DNA from: Gemmatimonadota bacterium
GTDB taxonomy: Bacteria > Gemmatimonadota > Gemmatimonadetes > Gemmatimonadales > Gemmatimonadaceae
Direction of reading: 5' to 3'
NCBI GenBank assembly: GCA_016704465.1
Contig: JADJAD010000007.1
Location: forward strand, 372,001 to 436,000
DNA length: 64,000 bases
Made by a program: the position numbers and the translations under genes. The stretch's first letter is position 1, and every line of letters starts with the position of its first letter. The notes below the pieces were generated by a model that was not told where the DNA came from, made no database searches, and was given only the letters and a program-made list of their open reading frames with translations. Positions 15,444 through 25,259 of the stretch are shown in pieces.

Positions 15444-17933
15444 ATGCGCGTACCACGCTCCGCCCGCCTCGCCATCACTGCCCTGCTCGCCGTCCTGGCG
15501 GCATGCGGCGATGATGGCAACGCACCGCCACCACCCACCGGCTCGTTCACGCTCGCGCTCGCCCCCACGACCGTCACCATCGTGCAGGGACAGACCGGGA
15601 CGATCGCCGCCACCCTCGCCCGCACCGACCCGTTTGTCGGCGCCGTCGCCCTCACCCTCGAAAGCGCCACCACCGGCATCTCCGGCACCTTCGATCCCGC
15701 CAGCGTCCCGGCCGGTGCCACCAGCAGCACGCTCACCATCTCGGTCACCGGCACCGTCGCCCCTGGTGACTATCCCGTCACCGTTCGCGCCACCGCCACC
15801 GGGCTCACCGACCTGACGACCACCGCCACCATCACGGTGACCGCGGCGCAGGTCCCCGACTTCTCCCTCACCGCCGCGCCACGCACCCTCACCATCGAGC
15901 AGGGCGGTCGCGATTCCTCCCTCGCCACCGTCATGCGCGCCGGCGGCTTTGCCGGCAGCGTCGACCTCGCGCTCTCCGGGCTCCCCGACAGCGTGTCAGC
16001 GACAATCGGCCAACCCGCCCTCGCAGGTGACACCACCACCATCGTCTTCGACGTGGCACCCTCGACCCCCCCTGGGACCTATGCCGCGGTCCTGACGGGA
16101 ACGGCGACCGGCCTGAGCGCCAGGACGGATACGATCAGCCTCACCGTCTCGCCGAGCCCCAGCTATTCGCTCAGCGTCGACCCCGACTCCGTGAGCGCCA
16201 TGCAGGGAGAGAACGCGCACGCGGTCGTGCACATCGCCCGGGACAGCGGCTTCACCGGCACGGTCGCCCTCACGATCGATTCGCTTCCGGCCGGCATCGT
16301 CACCGCGCTCGGCCAGTCGTCGCTGACGGGTGATAGCACCACGCTCACGCTCAGCGTCGGCGGCACCGTCGCCCCGGGTGAGTATCCCGTCGTTGTTCGC
16401 GGTGCATCGCCAGGTCGCGCCGCCACCGTGGATACGTTGCGCCTCACGGTCGTCGCCGCGCCGGCAGGCTCGATCTCCATCGCACTCGCCGCCGACTCAG
16501 TGACCCTCGATCAGGGACGCGACACCACGCTGCACGTCGTCATCACGCGCAGCAACTTCGCCGACTCCGTGCGCCTCGCCGTGACCGGTGCTCCTGACGG
16601 CGCCACCATCAGCGCGCCGCCCACCAGCAGCGACACGGCGCTCCTCACCATCTCCCTCCCCGACACCACCGCCATCGGGTCCTACGCCCTCATGGTCACC
16701 GCGTCCGGCGCCAATGTCCCCGACGCGATGGCGCAACTCAACCTCACCGTCACCCAGAAGCCCGTCACCGGCGGCAACGTGAGCGTGCAGTTCTGTGGTC
16801 CGAGCATCGACCGGCCGATCTGGGTGGCGGGGCAGGATGGCAGTGGCCCATGGCGCACCCTCGGCTCGCTCGCCAACGACACGTACGCCTTCGACGTCAC
16901 CGTCTCCGGTGCCGTGGCCTATGTCCGGCAACGCGCCACCGATGAGTACGACCTCACGATCGCCTACGGGACGCTCGCCGAGCTGCAAGCGGGCGGCGCG
17001 GCCTGCGCCTCGGCCGGCACCAAGAGCATCACCGGGGTTGTCAGCGGCCTGCCCGGGACCGACCGTGCCATGCTGTCGTTTGGTGACGCACAGGCGTCGG
17101 TGCTGCCGCCGGCCACCGCGTTCACCCTCGCGGGTGTGGCCGACGGTCCACGCGACCTCATCGCCGCGCGGCAGAACGCCGTGACTGGCGCGGCGTACGG
17201 CCTCATCATCCGGCGTGGCCTGAGCGTGGCCGACGGCGGTGCGCTGGACACGCTGGACTTCGCGGGCAGTGAGCCGGTGCTGCCGCTGAGTCACGCGCTC
17301 CAGGTGGACAACGCCGGTGGCGAGTCCGTGTCTACCACGTCGGGCTACTTCACCACCGCCACCTCGTTCGCACAGCTCGCGTTCGACCGAGCCGACGTGG
17401 CGACGGCGCGCACCTACGCCACGCTCCCTGTCGCCGCCCGCCAGGGTGGCGACCTGAACGTGCTCGGCGTGACGGCACGTCTGCAGTCCGGCAGCACGAC
17501 GATCGCCACGCGTTCCGTCACGTCGTGGTTTGCCAGCGCCCAGGACCGGACGGAAACGCTGGGTGACGCACTCGGCGCGCCTGCCGTCACCGCCGAACCG
17601 GGCGCCGCCTACGTGCGTCCCCACGTGGTGCTCCCGCGGCAGGCGCCGTATGACGGCCGATACACCGGCACCTTCTCGCAGGGGGGCGGCGTCCCGCGTG
17701 GCGTGACGATGATCGTCACGGCCGGCTATCTCGACGTCGCAGGGAGCGTCGACCTCACCATGCCGATGTTCTCGCCGTTTGCCGGGTGGAATGCGGCGTG
17801 GGCCCTCCAGCCAGGGGCCCCGGTCAGCTGGGGCATCACCGCCATGGGCTGGACCGGTGGTGGCGCCACCCCGCCGATGACCGACGGAACGGTCGTCTCG
17901 TCGGCCGCCCGCTTCGGGCAGTTTGTTCCGTAG
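15444..17933 (+). CDS. Large lipoprotein with four Ig-like/BACON-type repeats
   Basis: The 829-aa protein starts with a lipoprotein signal whose lipobox is LAAC (Cys21). At least four tandem repeats of about 90 aa follow, each shaped FxLxxxPxxxTIxQGxxxxxxxxxxRxxxFxGxVxLxxxxLPxGxxxxxxxxxxxGxxxxxLxxxVxxxxxPGxYxxxVxGxAxG, typical of surface Ig-like/BACON domains. The C-terminal part (about residues 440-829) is non-repetitive and unrecognised. It should sit in the outer or cytoplasmic membrane facing out, perhaps in adhesion or polymer binding. The start is fixed by GGGAGA 7 bp before the ATG. Confidence 0.8.
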   Translation: MRVPRSARLAITALLAVLAACGDDGNAPPPPTGSFTLALAPTTVTIVQGQTGTIAATLARTDPFVGAVALTLESATTGISGTFDPASVPAGATSSTLTISVTGTVAPGDYPVTVRATATGLTDLTTTATITVTAAQVPDFSLTAAPRTLTIEQGGRDSSLATVMRAGGFAGSVDLALSGLPDSVSATIGQPALAGDTTTIVFDVAPSTPPGTYAAVLTGTATGLSARTDTISLTVSPSPSYSLSVDPDSVSAMQGENAHAVVHIARDSGFTGTVALTIDSLPAGIVTALGQSSLTGDSTTLTLSVGGTVAPGEYPVVVRGASPGRAATVDTLRLTVVAAPAGSISIALAADSVTLDQGRDTTLHVVITRSNFADSVRLAVTGAPDGATISAPPTSSDTALLTISLPDTTAIGSYALMVTASGANVPDAMAQLNLTVTQKPVTGGNVSVQFCGPSIDRPIWVAGQDGSGPWRTLGSLANDTYAFDVTVSGAVAYVRQRATDEYDLTIAYGTLAELQAGGAACASAGTKSITGVVSGLPGTDRAMLSFGDAQASVLPPATAFTLAGVADGPRDLIAARQNAVTGAAYGLIIRRGLSVADGGALDTLDFAGSEPVLPLSHALQVDNAGGESVSTTSGYFTTATSFAQLAFDRADVATARTYATLPVAARQGGDLNVLGVTARLQSGSTTIATRSVTSWFASAQDRTETLGDALGAPAVTAEPGAAYVRPHVVLPRQAPYDGRYTGTFSQGGGVPRGVTMIVTAGYLDVAGSVDLTMPMFSPFAGWNAAWALQPGAPVSWGITAMGWTGGGATPPMTDGTVVSSAARFGQFVP

Positions 17934-17961
17934 CGCGCACCCCCGCTGTCCATGTGCTCGG

Positions 17962-17992
17962 GAAGCCCGGCGGCCGGTGGCCGCCGGGCTTC
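17962..17992. terminator. Bidirectional terminator hairpin between convergent genes
   Basis: A 14-bp perfect stem (17962-17975 with 17979-17992, three-base loop) lies between the lipoprotein stop (17933) and the stop of the convergent dehydratase gene (18000). T-tracts are weak on both sides. Confidence 0.65.
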
Positions 17993-17999
17993 GTGCATG

Positions 18000-19031
18000 T
18001 CACCCTGTCCCCTGCAGCACATCGACGAGCGTTGACGTGCTGATGTTGGCGCCGCACAGGACCACCCCCACGCGCGCGCCGTGCACGCTGGGCGCAGCAT
18101 CACCCGACTCGGCGAGCCGCTCCAGGGCCGCCAGCGCGACGCCCGCCGCCCCTTCGATCACCTGGTGATGCTCCTCGACATACCGTCGCATCGACGCTGC
18201 GATCGCGCCCTCGTCCACCTGGATCCACTGGTCGACCAGCGCCTGGCATAGCGGAAATGTCACGGCGCCCGGCTCGATGCCGCCGGCCGTTCCGTCGGAC
18301 AAGGTCGGAAACGACGTCCGGGTGATGATGCGCCCCGCCGCGACCGACTCGGCCATCACCGGCGAGTTGGCCGGGAGAGCCCCGATCACGCGCACCGTGG
18401 GCATCACGTGCTTGAGATAGGCGGCGATGCCCGCAATCAGGCCGCCGCCACCCACCGCGACCACGATGGCATCCAGCACGCCGTCGGGCACCTGTGCCGT
18501 TAGCTGCTCGACGATCTCCACGGCGATGGTCCCCTGCCCGCAGATCACGTCGAGGTCGTTGTACGGCGACACGTAGGTGCTCCCGTCGCGCTCGGCGACG
18601 GCACGGGCATGTGCCTCCGTGTCCACGCCGTCGACCCCCTCGTGGCGGACCTCCGCGCCGTAGCGCTCGATCATGGCCACCTTCGCCGGAGACGCCTGTT
18701 CGGGGACGAAGATCACCGCGCGCACCCCCTGCAGCCGGCACGCCCAGGCGAGCCCTGCCCCGTGATTGCCCGACGAGGCCGCGACCACTCCCTGTGCGCG
18801 CTGGATCGGCGACAGCGTGAGGATCTTGTGGAGCGCCCCGCGCGCCTTGAACGATCCCGTATGCTGCAAGTGCTCGTCCTTGAGCCACACCTCCCCGCCC
18901 AGGCGTGCACTCAGCGGAAGGCTGCGATCGAACGGCGTGCGGCGTACATGCGCTCGAAGGCGGTCGCGGGCGTCGAGGATCGAGGCGGCAAGCTGGGCGC
19001 GCTCGCGGAGCTGGCTGGAGTCGTCGGTCAT
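18000..19031 (-). CDS. Threonine dehydratase-like PLP enzyme
   Basis: A 343-aa fold-type II PLP enzyme. The cofactor lysine lies in KDEHLQHTGSFKARGA (near residue 55), SSGNHGAGLAWA follows, and the glycine-rich phosphate loop is VGGGGLIAGIAAYL near residue 188. It resembles threonine/serine ammonia-lyases without an ACT domain. It lies 120 bp downstream of class I glutamine synthetase on the same strand, so it may be co-transcribed, which would fit a role in amino-acid nitrogen metabolism. I chose the ATG at 19031; an upstream in-frame start at 19115 adds an arginine-rich stretch that looks non-coding. Confidence 0.82.
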   Translation of the reverse strand: MTDDSSQLRERAQLAASILDARDRLRAHVRRTPFDRSLPLSARLGGEVWLKDEHLQHTGSFKARGALHKILTLSPIQRAQGVVAASSGNHGAGLAWACRLQGVRAVIFVPEQASPAKVAMIERYGAEVRHEGVDGVDTEAHARAVAERDGSTYVSPYNDLDVICGQGTIAVEIVEQLTAQVPDGVLDAIVVAVGGGGLIAGIAAYLKHVMPTVRVIGALPANSPVMAESVAAGRIITRTSFPTLSDGTAGGIEPGAVTFPLCQALVDQWIQVDEGAIAASMRRYVEEHHQVIEGAAGVALAALERLAESGDAAPSVHGARVGVVLCGANISTSTLVDVLQGTG

Positions 19032-19151
19032 GTGCGAAATCTGGTGCCAGCACCGCCCGTCGCCACCTGTCGAGCGGCGATCAGCGCGCGGGCGCGGTCG
19101 GCGCGGCTCGCCCACGGCTATCCATCTCCGCGGCAGGCGCTCGATGGCCCG

Positions 19152-20495
19152 CTAGTACTTGAGCAGGTACCGGTCCAGCTCCCACTGGTGCACCTGCGCA
19201 ATGTATTCGCGCCACTCCTCCCGCTTGGCGTACAGGAAGTGCTTGGCCACGTGCTCGCCTAACGCATCCATCATGACGTCGTCCTTCTCCAGCTCGTCGC
19301 ACGCCTCGTTGAGGTCGTGCGGGAGGTCATCGATGCGCAGGCGGCGCTTCTCGCGATACGACATCTCGAAGATGTTCGTGTCCACCGGCTCCCGGTAGTC
19401 CGCACTGGTGGCGATGCCATCCAGCCCGGCGGCCAGCGTGACTGCAAGGGCGAGGTAGGGGTTCGCAGACGGATCGGGCATGCGGACCTCGACGCGCGTC
19501 CCCATCTCGCGCCGGTCGGGCACGCGGATGAGCGGCGACCGGTTGCGCATCGACCAGGCCACGTTCACCGGGGCTTCGTAGCCGGGCACGAGGCGCTTGA
19601 ACGAGTTTACCAGCGGGTTGGTGACGGCGGCAAACCCGCGCGCATGCTTGAGGAGTCCCCCGATGTAGTGGAGCGCCGTGTCGCTCAGCTGCCAGCGCGC
19701 CTCGGGCGCATAGAAGGCATTGGTCCCACCAGCGAACAGTGACTGGTGCGTATGCATCCCGCTCCCGTTCTGCCCGGTGATCGGCTTCGGCATGAACGAG
19801 GCGATCAACCCGAACTGGCCCGCCACATACTTCACCACGAAGCGAAACGTCGCGATATGGTCCGCAGTGGTGAGCGCATCGGCATAGCGAAAGTCGATCT
19901 CGTGCTGCCCGTGCGCCACTTCGTGATGCGCCGCCTCGACCTCGAACCCCATCTGCTCCAGCGTCGACACGATCGCCCGGCGGGCATCCTCGCCCAGATC
20001 GGCCGGCGCCATGTCGAAGTAGCTCCCCACGTCGTGCGTCACGGTGCCGGGTGCCCCCTCCTTGCCCGGCTTGAACATGAAAAACTCGGCCTCCATCCCG
20101 GCATTCATCGTGAACCCGAGCGAGGCGGCCTTGGCGATCTGCCGCTTCAGGACCGCGCGGGGATCACCGTCAAACACGGTCCCGTCTGGCCGGTGGATGT
20201 CGCAGATGAGTCGCGCGACGCGCGAGTCGTCATCCCCCCACGGAAAAACGAGGAACGTCGCCAGGTCCGGCACGAGCAGCATGTCCGACTCCTCGATCCG
20301 CACGAAGCCCTCGATCGAGGATCCGTCGAACAGGATGTCGCCGGCCAGCGCCTTCTCGAACTGCGACCGGGGAATCTCCACGTTCTTGTTCACCCCCAGG
20401 ATGTCGGTGAACTGCAGGCGCAGAAACCGCACGTTTTGCTTGGCGGCGAGTTTCAGGATGTCCTGCGCCGTGGCGCCGACGAGGGGATTGGGCAT
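19152..20495 (-). CDS. glnA: Glutamine synthetase, class I (alpha type)
   Basis: The 447-aa protein is a full-length GSI. It has the beta-grasp segment with FDGSSIEGFVRIEESDM, the metal and glutamate-binding segments (NAGMEAEFFMF, GQHEIDFRYADA, NGSGMHTHQSLF) and the NRSPLIRVP arginine region. The arginine in GFVRIEESDM matches the residue that in Bacillus-type GSI-alpha mediates feedback inhibition. The place of the adenylylated tyrosine of GSI-beta reads NIFEMSYREKRRL, without the NLYDLP motif, so regulation by adenylylation is unlikely. It makes glutamine in the cytoplasm and is divergent from the zinc-ribbon gene. Confidence 0.95.
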   Translation of the reverse strand: MPNPLVGATAQDILKLAAKQNVRFLRLQFTDILGVNKNVEIPRSQFEKALAGDILFDGSSIEGFVRIEESDMLLVPDLATFLVFPWGDDDSRVARLICDIHRPDGTVFDGDPRAVLKRQIAKAASLGFTMNAGMEAEFFMFKPGKEGAPGTVTHDVGSYFDMAPADLGEDARRAIVSTLEQMGFEVEAAHHEVAHGQHEIDFRYADALTTADHIATFRFVVKYVAGQFGLIASFMPKPITGQNGSGMHTHQSLFAGGTNAFYAPEARWQLSDTALHYIGGLLKHARGFAAVTNPLVNSFKRLVPGYEAPVNVAWSMRNRSPLIRVPDRREMGTRVEVRMPDPSANPYLALAVTLAAGLDGIATSADYREPVDTNIFEMSYREKRRLRIDDLPHDLNEACDELEKDDVMMDALGEHVAKHFLYAKREEWREYIAQVHQWELDRYLLKY

Positions 20496-20625
20496 GTCGG
20501 AGAGTGAGTGGGAATCGAAGGCGGCGTGGCACGCGCGACCGGCAGAAGGTTAGGGCGTCTCGCGCGCCCCCTCAACCGACGCACCGACTCTCACTCATCG
20601 CGGCGCGCTCGCCTATCTTTCCCGC

Positions 20626-21480
20626 ATGTCCAAAGCCTCCACTCCGGGCACCGCGTGCCCCTCCTGCGGTGCCGTCTCCTCCGGCAAGTTCTGCTCCGAG
20701 TGCGGGGCCGCCCTGCTCGGTGTGTCCTGCGCTGCCTGCCGCGCGCCGCTCACCCCAGGCGCACGCTTCTGCCACGGCTGCGGTACGGCTGTCGGTGGCG
20801 GTGCGCGCGGCAAGGCCGACGCCGCATCGCGCGCCGACGCTGCATCGCGCGAATCCGACGCCCCTGCTCCACGCAACATCCTGCCGTGGGCGGTGGGGCT
20901 CGTCGCGGTGCTCGGCCTCGTGATTGCGGTCGCCGTGCAGCAGCGCGGCGACACCTCCATCCCGGGCGTCGGCGTCAACGTCCCGCTCGACGGAAGTGGC
21001 GGCCCGATGGCGCCTTTCGCCGGGGGCGCCGGGGGCGCCGCGCGCGCGCCTGACATCTCGTCCATGTCCCCACGCGAACGAGCAGACCGGCTCTACGACC
21101 GCGTCATGCGCCTCTCCTCTGAGGGAAAGAGCGATAGCGCATCATTCTTCGCCACGATGGCCGCGCAAGCCTACGAGCTCGTCGGACCGCTCGACAACGA
21201 CCTCAAGTACGACTTCGGTCGAATGTCAGAGATGGCCGGCAATCTCGCCGAGGCGCAGACGCAGGCCGACGCTATTCTCGCCAGCAACCCGGATCACCTG
21301 CTCGGACTCATTCTCGGGGCACGCGTCGCGCAGCTGAAGAACGACGAGGGCACTCGCCAAAAGCTGTACAAGAAACTCTTGGCCGTCGAACAGGTCGAGC
21401 AGGCCAAGAGCATCGAGGAATACACGCGCCACAAGGGCGACATCGACGCCGCCATCGCCGAAGCGCGCGCGATGCGATAA
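20626..21480 (+). CDS. Double zinc-ribbon membrane protein with TPR-like C-terminus
   Basis: The 284-aa protein starts with two CxxC-CxxC zinc ribbons (CPSCGAVSSGKFCSECG and CAACRAPLTPGARFCHGCG), then a low-complexity Ala/Asp linker and one TM segment (about residues 87-105). The C-terminal region (about residues 140-284) is helical with a TPR-like pattern (SFFATMAAQAYELVGPLDNDLKYDFGRMSEMAGNLAEAQTQADAIL). The ribbons should be cytoplasmic and the helical domain outside. The function is unknown. A TATCTT hexamer lies 7 bp before the ATG, so the transcript could be nearly leaderless. Confidence 0.7.
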   Translation: MSKASTPGTACPSCGAVSSGKFCSECGAALLGVSCAACRAPLTPGARFCHGCGTAVGGGARGKADAASRADAASRESDAPAPRNILPWAVGLVAVLGLVIAVAVQQRGDTSIPGVGVNVPLDGSGGPMAPFAGGAGGAARAPDISSMSPRERADRLYDRVMRLSSEGKSDSASFFATMAAQAYELVGPLDNDLKYDFGRMSEMAGNLAEAQTQADAILASNPDHLLGLILGARVAQLKNDEGTRQKLYKKLLAVEQVEQAKSIEEYTRHKGDIDAAIAEARAMR

Positions 21481-21581
21481 GCGACTCACGCGCATAGTGT
21501 GTTGGATGCAGATTGCCCGGTGTGAGTCTGGCGTTCCGGTCCTGACCGAGCCGCCCACATCCAATCCCGCCGGCGGCGCCC

Positions 21582-24500
21582 GTGTCCTCATTCGTTCGAC
21601 TTGAACCCGCGATCCCGCCGGAATACGCCGCCGAGTTGCTCTCGGTGGCGCAGCGCTTGGGAGGGGCAACCGAAGACAGCGGTGCCGCCGCAACGATCCT
21701 GGCCGAGAGCAGTATCACCCTGCTCGGTGCCGAGGGGTGTCTGGTCTCCACACTCGACGACGACTTCCTGAACGTCGTTGCTGCCACCGGGTGCCTGGCG
21801 GCGCTTCGCGGCGAGACGCACCCACTCGGCCAGTCGTTCGCCGTGCGGACACTGCGCGAGCAACGGGTCCTCATCGTCAACGACCTCGCGAACGACCGCG
21901 CGAACGATCGCGCGAACGATCTCACGAATGCGCTCACCAACGCACTCGGCGACGACCCGATGTCCGACCTCCAGTACGCGCGGTCTCTCGGCGTCCGACA
22001 GGTCGCATCGGCTCCCCTGGTTGCAGGGGGGACCGCCTTCGGCGTGTTGCTCGCGGTAAACAGCATACGCGGACGCTTCACCGACGAGGACGCCACGCTG
22101 CTGCAGTTCGTCGCCGATCTGGGCTCGCCCGCCGTGCGCAACGCTCGCCTCCTCGAGCGCGAACGGCGGAGCGCGCGCGAGGCGCAAGCGCTGGCCGACA
22201 TCGTGAAGCACCTCAACCAATCGCTTGAGGTCGAACGCGTCTTCACTCTCATCGCCGAACACGCCGCCGACCTGTTGCAGGGGGCCGGCGCGACGGTCAC
22301 GATGCTGGATGGCGACGTTCTCCGCATCGTGGGGGCCGCTGGCCACGCCATCGGTCGCTTCGCCGGCAACCTCCCGATCGACGGGGCCTTCAGCGGCGAG
22401 GCCCTGCGCCGCGGCCGCTCCGTCCGCACCGCCGACCTGCGTCTCTTTCCGCGCTGGGAGCGGGCGACCGAGCTGCTGCGCGACGTGGCGCCGAACGCCG
22501 TGGCGGCCCCCCTCCTCGTGGGTGACCGCGCCATCGGAACAGTCTTGGTCTACGGCAATCCACGGCGAGACTTCAACGCGCACGAAGAAGAGCTCCTCCA
22601 GGCGCTGGCATCCCACGCAGCCGTGGCCGTGGAGAACGCGCGATTGTACCGCGCCGCCGCGCGCACCACACGGCACGCCGAAATCCTTGCCTCCACCGGG
22701 CGTACGCTCGCCTCGGTCGTGTCGTCGGAAACGGTGTTCGAGGGAATCGAGCGCGTCGCCACGCAACAGCTGGGTGCCGACGGGTTCACGGTCTACTCCG
22801 TGGATCTCAAGCGGCGTACCGCGCAGGTGCAGCACTCGCGTGGTCTCGGGACCGAGCAGGTGTCATCCATCGCCCCGTCGCTCTGGATCGGGCGCCCGGG
22901 GTGGGCCGTCGAGAACGGCGAGAACGTCATCCTCCCCGACCTGCGTGCGCTCGACGATGAAGACTTGTCCGAGCCGCTGCGCGGACTGCGGGCAGCCGGG
23001 GTGCAGTCGATCGCGTTCCTGCCACTCATCGTCGACGGCGCGGTCCGCGGGCTGATGGTCATGCGTTGGCTCACGCCAAGGAGCACGGACGAGGCAGAGA
23101 ACGAACTGCTCCACGACTTCGCCACCCACGTGGCGATCGCCCTGCGCAACGCCGAGTTGCTCGACGACCTCGAACGTCGGGCCGCCCGCCTCGCTGCCGT
23201 GGCTCAGATGCAGCAGGCCATCTCGCGCATCGAGCTCGGCGAGGTGTACGGAGAAGTGCACCGGGCGGTGCTGTCCTCCATTCCGGGCACCACGGTCTTT
23301 GCCCTGCTGCTCGCGAATGGCGACCACACCTTGTTCCTCCCGCAACTCATCGTCGTCGATGGAGTGGCGACCAGGGCCTCGGCGCTGTCGAGCGTCGATG
23401 TCGGCGTCTGCGAAGCTTCGCGCGCGCTGCGCGATGGCGGCACGAACATGAGTGCTGCCCCGTGCCGCGCGTGGGCCGAGCAGGTGGCCGGACACGCTGG
23501 GCGTCGTCCGGCGCGGGCCGAGATCGCCGTTCCGATCCTGCACGGGACCGACCGACTCGGCGTGCTGGTGGTGCAGGGCGACGACCCGCTGTGCTTCGAC
23601 GAGCACGATGCCGATGTGCTCGCGCTGATTGCCCGTCAGGCTGGCGCGGCGATCGACAACGCCCGCCTGTTCGAGGCCGAGCGCGAGGCCCGCACGGTCG
23701 CCGAGGCGGCGGCGACCATCGCGAGCGCAGCCCTCGGCTCGGGATCGGTCAGTGAGACCGGACGCGACATCCTCGCCGCAGTCGAGGGGGTCGTCCCGTC
23801 GGCCGGCAAGGCGCTCGGCGTTGTCGGCGACGGCGGCGAGACCATCACGTATGTCGCCGCCTCGGGCATCCTGGCGCCGCTCGACGGACGCTCGTACCCG
23901 GGGCACTCCAGCGCGGCGCGCCTGGTCGCGAAACGGGTGACCGTCCTGACGCCGACGCAATCCATGATGGATTCGATCCAGGAACGGGAGATCATTCCGC
24001 GAGCCGCCGCCGTCGTCCCGCTCATTGCCAAGGACCAGCTGGTCGGCGTCCTCTGGTCCGTGCCGGTGGCACGGTCGCGCTCCCGCCGCCGCGACGCCGA
24101 GTCGTTAGGTCGACTGGCCGCCCACGTGGCGCTGGCGGCCGACGTCCTCCTGCTCGGCGAGGAGGAACGCAAGCGTCGCGAACGCGAGCGGATGCTGGCG
24201 ACGGCATTGGCGACGATGGATCAACCCGTGTTCATCCTGGGGCTCGATCGCCGCGTCTGGTACGCCAATGCCGCCGCCGTGCGCGAGTACGGCTACTCGA
24301 CCGACGCCCTCGGGGAGCTGACCTTCGATTCGCTCGTGGCCGCGGCGGTTCCGGCCAGGCGGATGGGGAACGCCCCGACGGCCGCGCCCGCGTCGAGCGT
24401 GTGGATGGCCGAGCACATCCACCGGCGGCGCGATGCCTCGCAGTTTCCGGCATCCGTCATGCTCAGCTACATCCGCGACGATGCCGGAGCCCCGGTGGGA

Positions 24501-25259
24501 CAGGTCATGAACGTCCGAAACCTCACCGACGAACGTCGTCTCGAGGAGCAGCTGCGTCAGAGCGAGAAGCTGGCCGCGTTAGGCGAGCTGGTGGCGGGAG
24601 TGGCGCACGAGCTGAACAACCCGCTGGCCGGCATCTCCGCGTTCGCCCAGCTCCTGCTCGAGGAACCGCTCGTGGACGAGCAGCGCGAGTCGGTGCGGCT
24701 CATCAAGCGCGAAGCCGACCGGGCGGTGGGCGTCATTCGCGACCTGCTCATCTTCTCCCGCAAGGCGGGCCCCTCAAACGCCCCGGTCGACCTCAACGAG
24801 ATCATCGAACTGACGCTGCGCCTGCGCAACTACTCCCTGCGCAGCGCCGACGTCCACGTGCAGGTCGACCTGACGCGCGACATTCCGCGCGTTCGCGGCG
24901 ACGACCAGCGCCTGCAACAGGTGCTGCTCAACCTCATCGTGAACGCCGAGTACGCCATGAAGAACGCGCAGACCAAGCAGCTCTCGATTCGCACCGAAGC
25001 TGCCGAGCAGGGCGTCCTCCTGACGGTCGCCGATACCGGCGCCGGCATGTCGGAGGAAACGCGCCAGCGCATCTTCGAGCCGTTCTTCACCACCAAGCCG
25101 GCCGGGCAGGGAACCGGGCTGGGCCTCAGCGTCTCGTACGGCATCGTGCGCGCTCACGGCGGGAATATTGCGGTGGAAAGCCGGGTCGGTTCTGGCTCGA
25201 TCTTCCACGTATTCCTGCCGACCGCCGGAATCTCGCCCGCTCCCCCCGCATCCTCATGA
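21582..25259 (+). CDS. Multi-GAF/PAS sensor histidine kinase, 1225 aa
   Basis: About five GAF-like modules can be traced, near residues 20-190, 205-355, 365-525, 535-700 and 705-865, each ending in the ...HAAVAVENARLY-type helix. A PAS domain (about 880-985, FILGLDRRVWYANAAAV), a HisKA helix with phospho-acceptor His1009 (GVAHELNNPLAG) and a HATPase domain (NLIVNAEYAM, DTGAGMS, GTGLGLSVS) follow. No TM segments are seen, so it is a cytoplasmic sensor integrating several signals. It starts with GTG and overlaps the next gene by ATGA, so the HD-GYP response regulator is its likely partner. Six 12-bp repeats sit in GAF1. Confidence 0.9.
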   Translation: MSSFVRLEPAIPPEYAAELLSVAQRLGGATEDSGAAATILAESSITLLGAEGCLVSTLDDDFLNVVAATGCLAALRGETHPLGQSFAVRTLREQRVLIVNDLANDRANDRANDLTNALTNALGDDPMSDLQYARSLGVRQVASAPLVAGGTAFGVLLAVNSIRGRFTDEDATLLQFVADLGSPAVRNARLLERERRSAREAQALADIVKHLNQSLEVERVFTLIAEHAADLLQGAGATVTMLDGDVLRIVGAAGHAIGRFAGNLPIDGAFSGEALRRGRSVRTADLRLFPRWERATELLRDVAPNAVAAPLLVGDRAIGTVLVYGNPRRDFNAHEEELLQALASHAAVAVENARLYRAAARTTRHAEILASTGRTLASVVSSETVFEGIERVATQQLGADGFTVYSVDLKRRTAQVQHSRGLGTEQVSSIAPSLWIGRPGWAVENGENVILPDLRALDDEDLSEPLRGLRAAGVQSIAFLPLIVDGAVRGLMVMRWLTPRSTDEAENELLHDFATHVAIALRNAELLDDLERRAARLAAVAQMQQAISRIELGEVYGEVHRAVLSSIPGTTVFALLLANGDHTLFLPQLIVVDGVATRASALSSVDVGVCEASRALRDGGTNMSAAPCRAWAEQVAGHAGRRPARAEIAVPILHGTDRLGVLVVQGDDPLCFDEHDADVLALIARQAGAAIDNARLFEAEREARTVAEAAATIASAALGSGSVSETGRDILAAVEGVVPSAGKALGVVGDGGETITYVAASGILAPLDGRSYPGHSSAARLVAKRVTVLTPTQSMMDSIQEREIIPRAAAVVPLIAKDQLVGVLWSVPVARSRSRRRDAESLGRLAAHVALAADVLLLGEEERKRRERERMLATALATMDQPVFILGLDRRVWYANAAAVREYGYSTDALGELTFDSLVAAAVPARRMGNAPTAAPASSVWMAEHIHRRRDASQFPASVMLSYIRDDAGAPVGQVMNVRNLTDERRLEEQLRQSEKLAALGELVAGVAHELNNPLAGISAFAQLLLEEPLVDEQRESVRLIKREADRAVGVIRDLLIFSRKAGPSNAPVDLNEIIELTLRLRNYSLRSADVHVQVDLTRDIPRVRGDDQRLQQVLLNLIVNAEYAMKNAQTKQLSIRTEAAEQGVLLTVADTGAGMSEETRQRIFEPFFTTKPAGQGTGLGLSVSYGIVRAHGGNIAVESRVGSGSIFHVFLPTAGISPAPPASS
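21879..21950 (+). repeat. Six 12-bp tandem repeats inside the first GAF domain
   Basis: Units such as AACGACCTCGCG recur with few changes and encode a four-residue repeat (NDLA, NDRA, NDRA, NDLT, NALT, NALG; residues 100-123). The period keeps the frame, so copy number could change without breaking the kinase. Confidence 0.75.
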
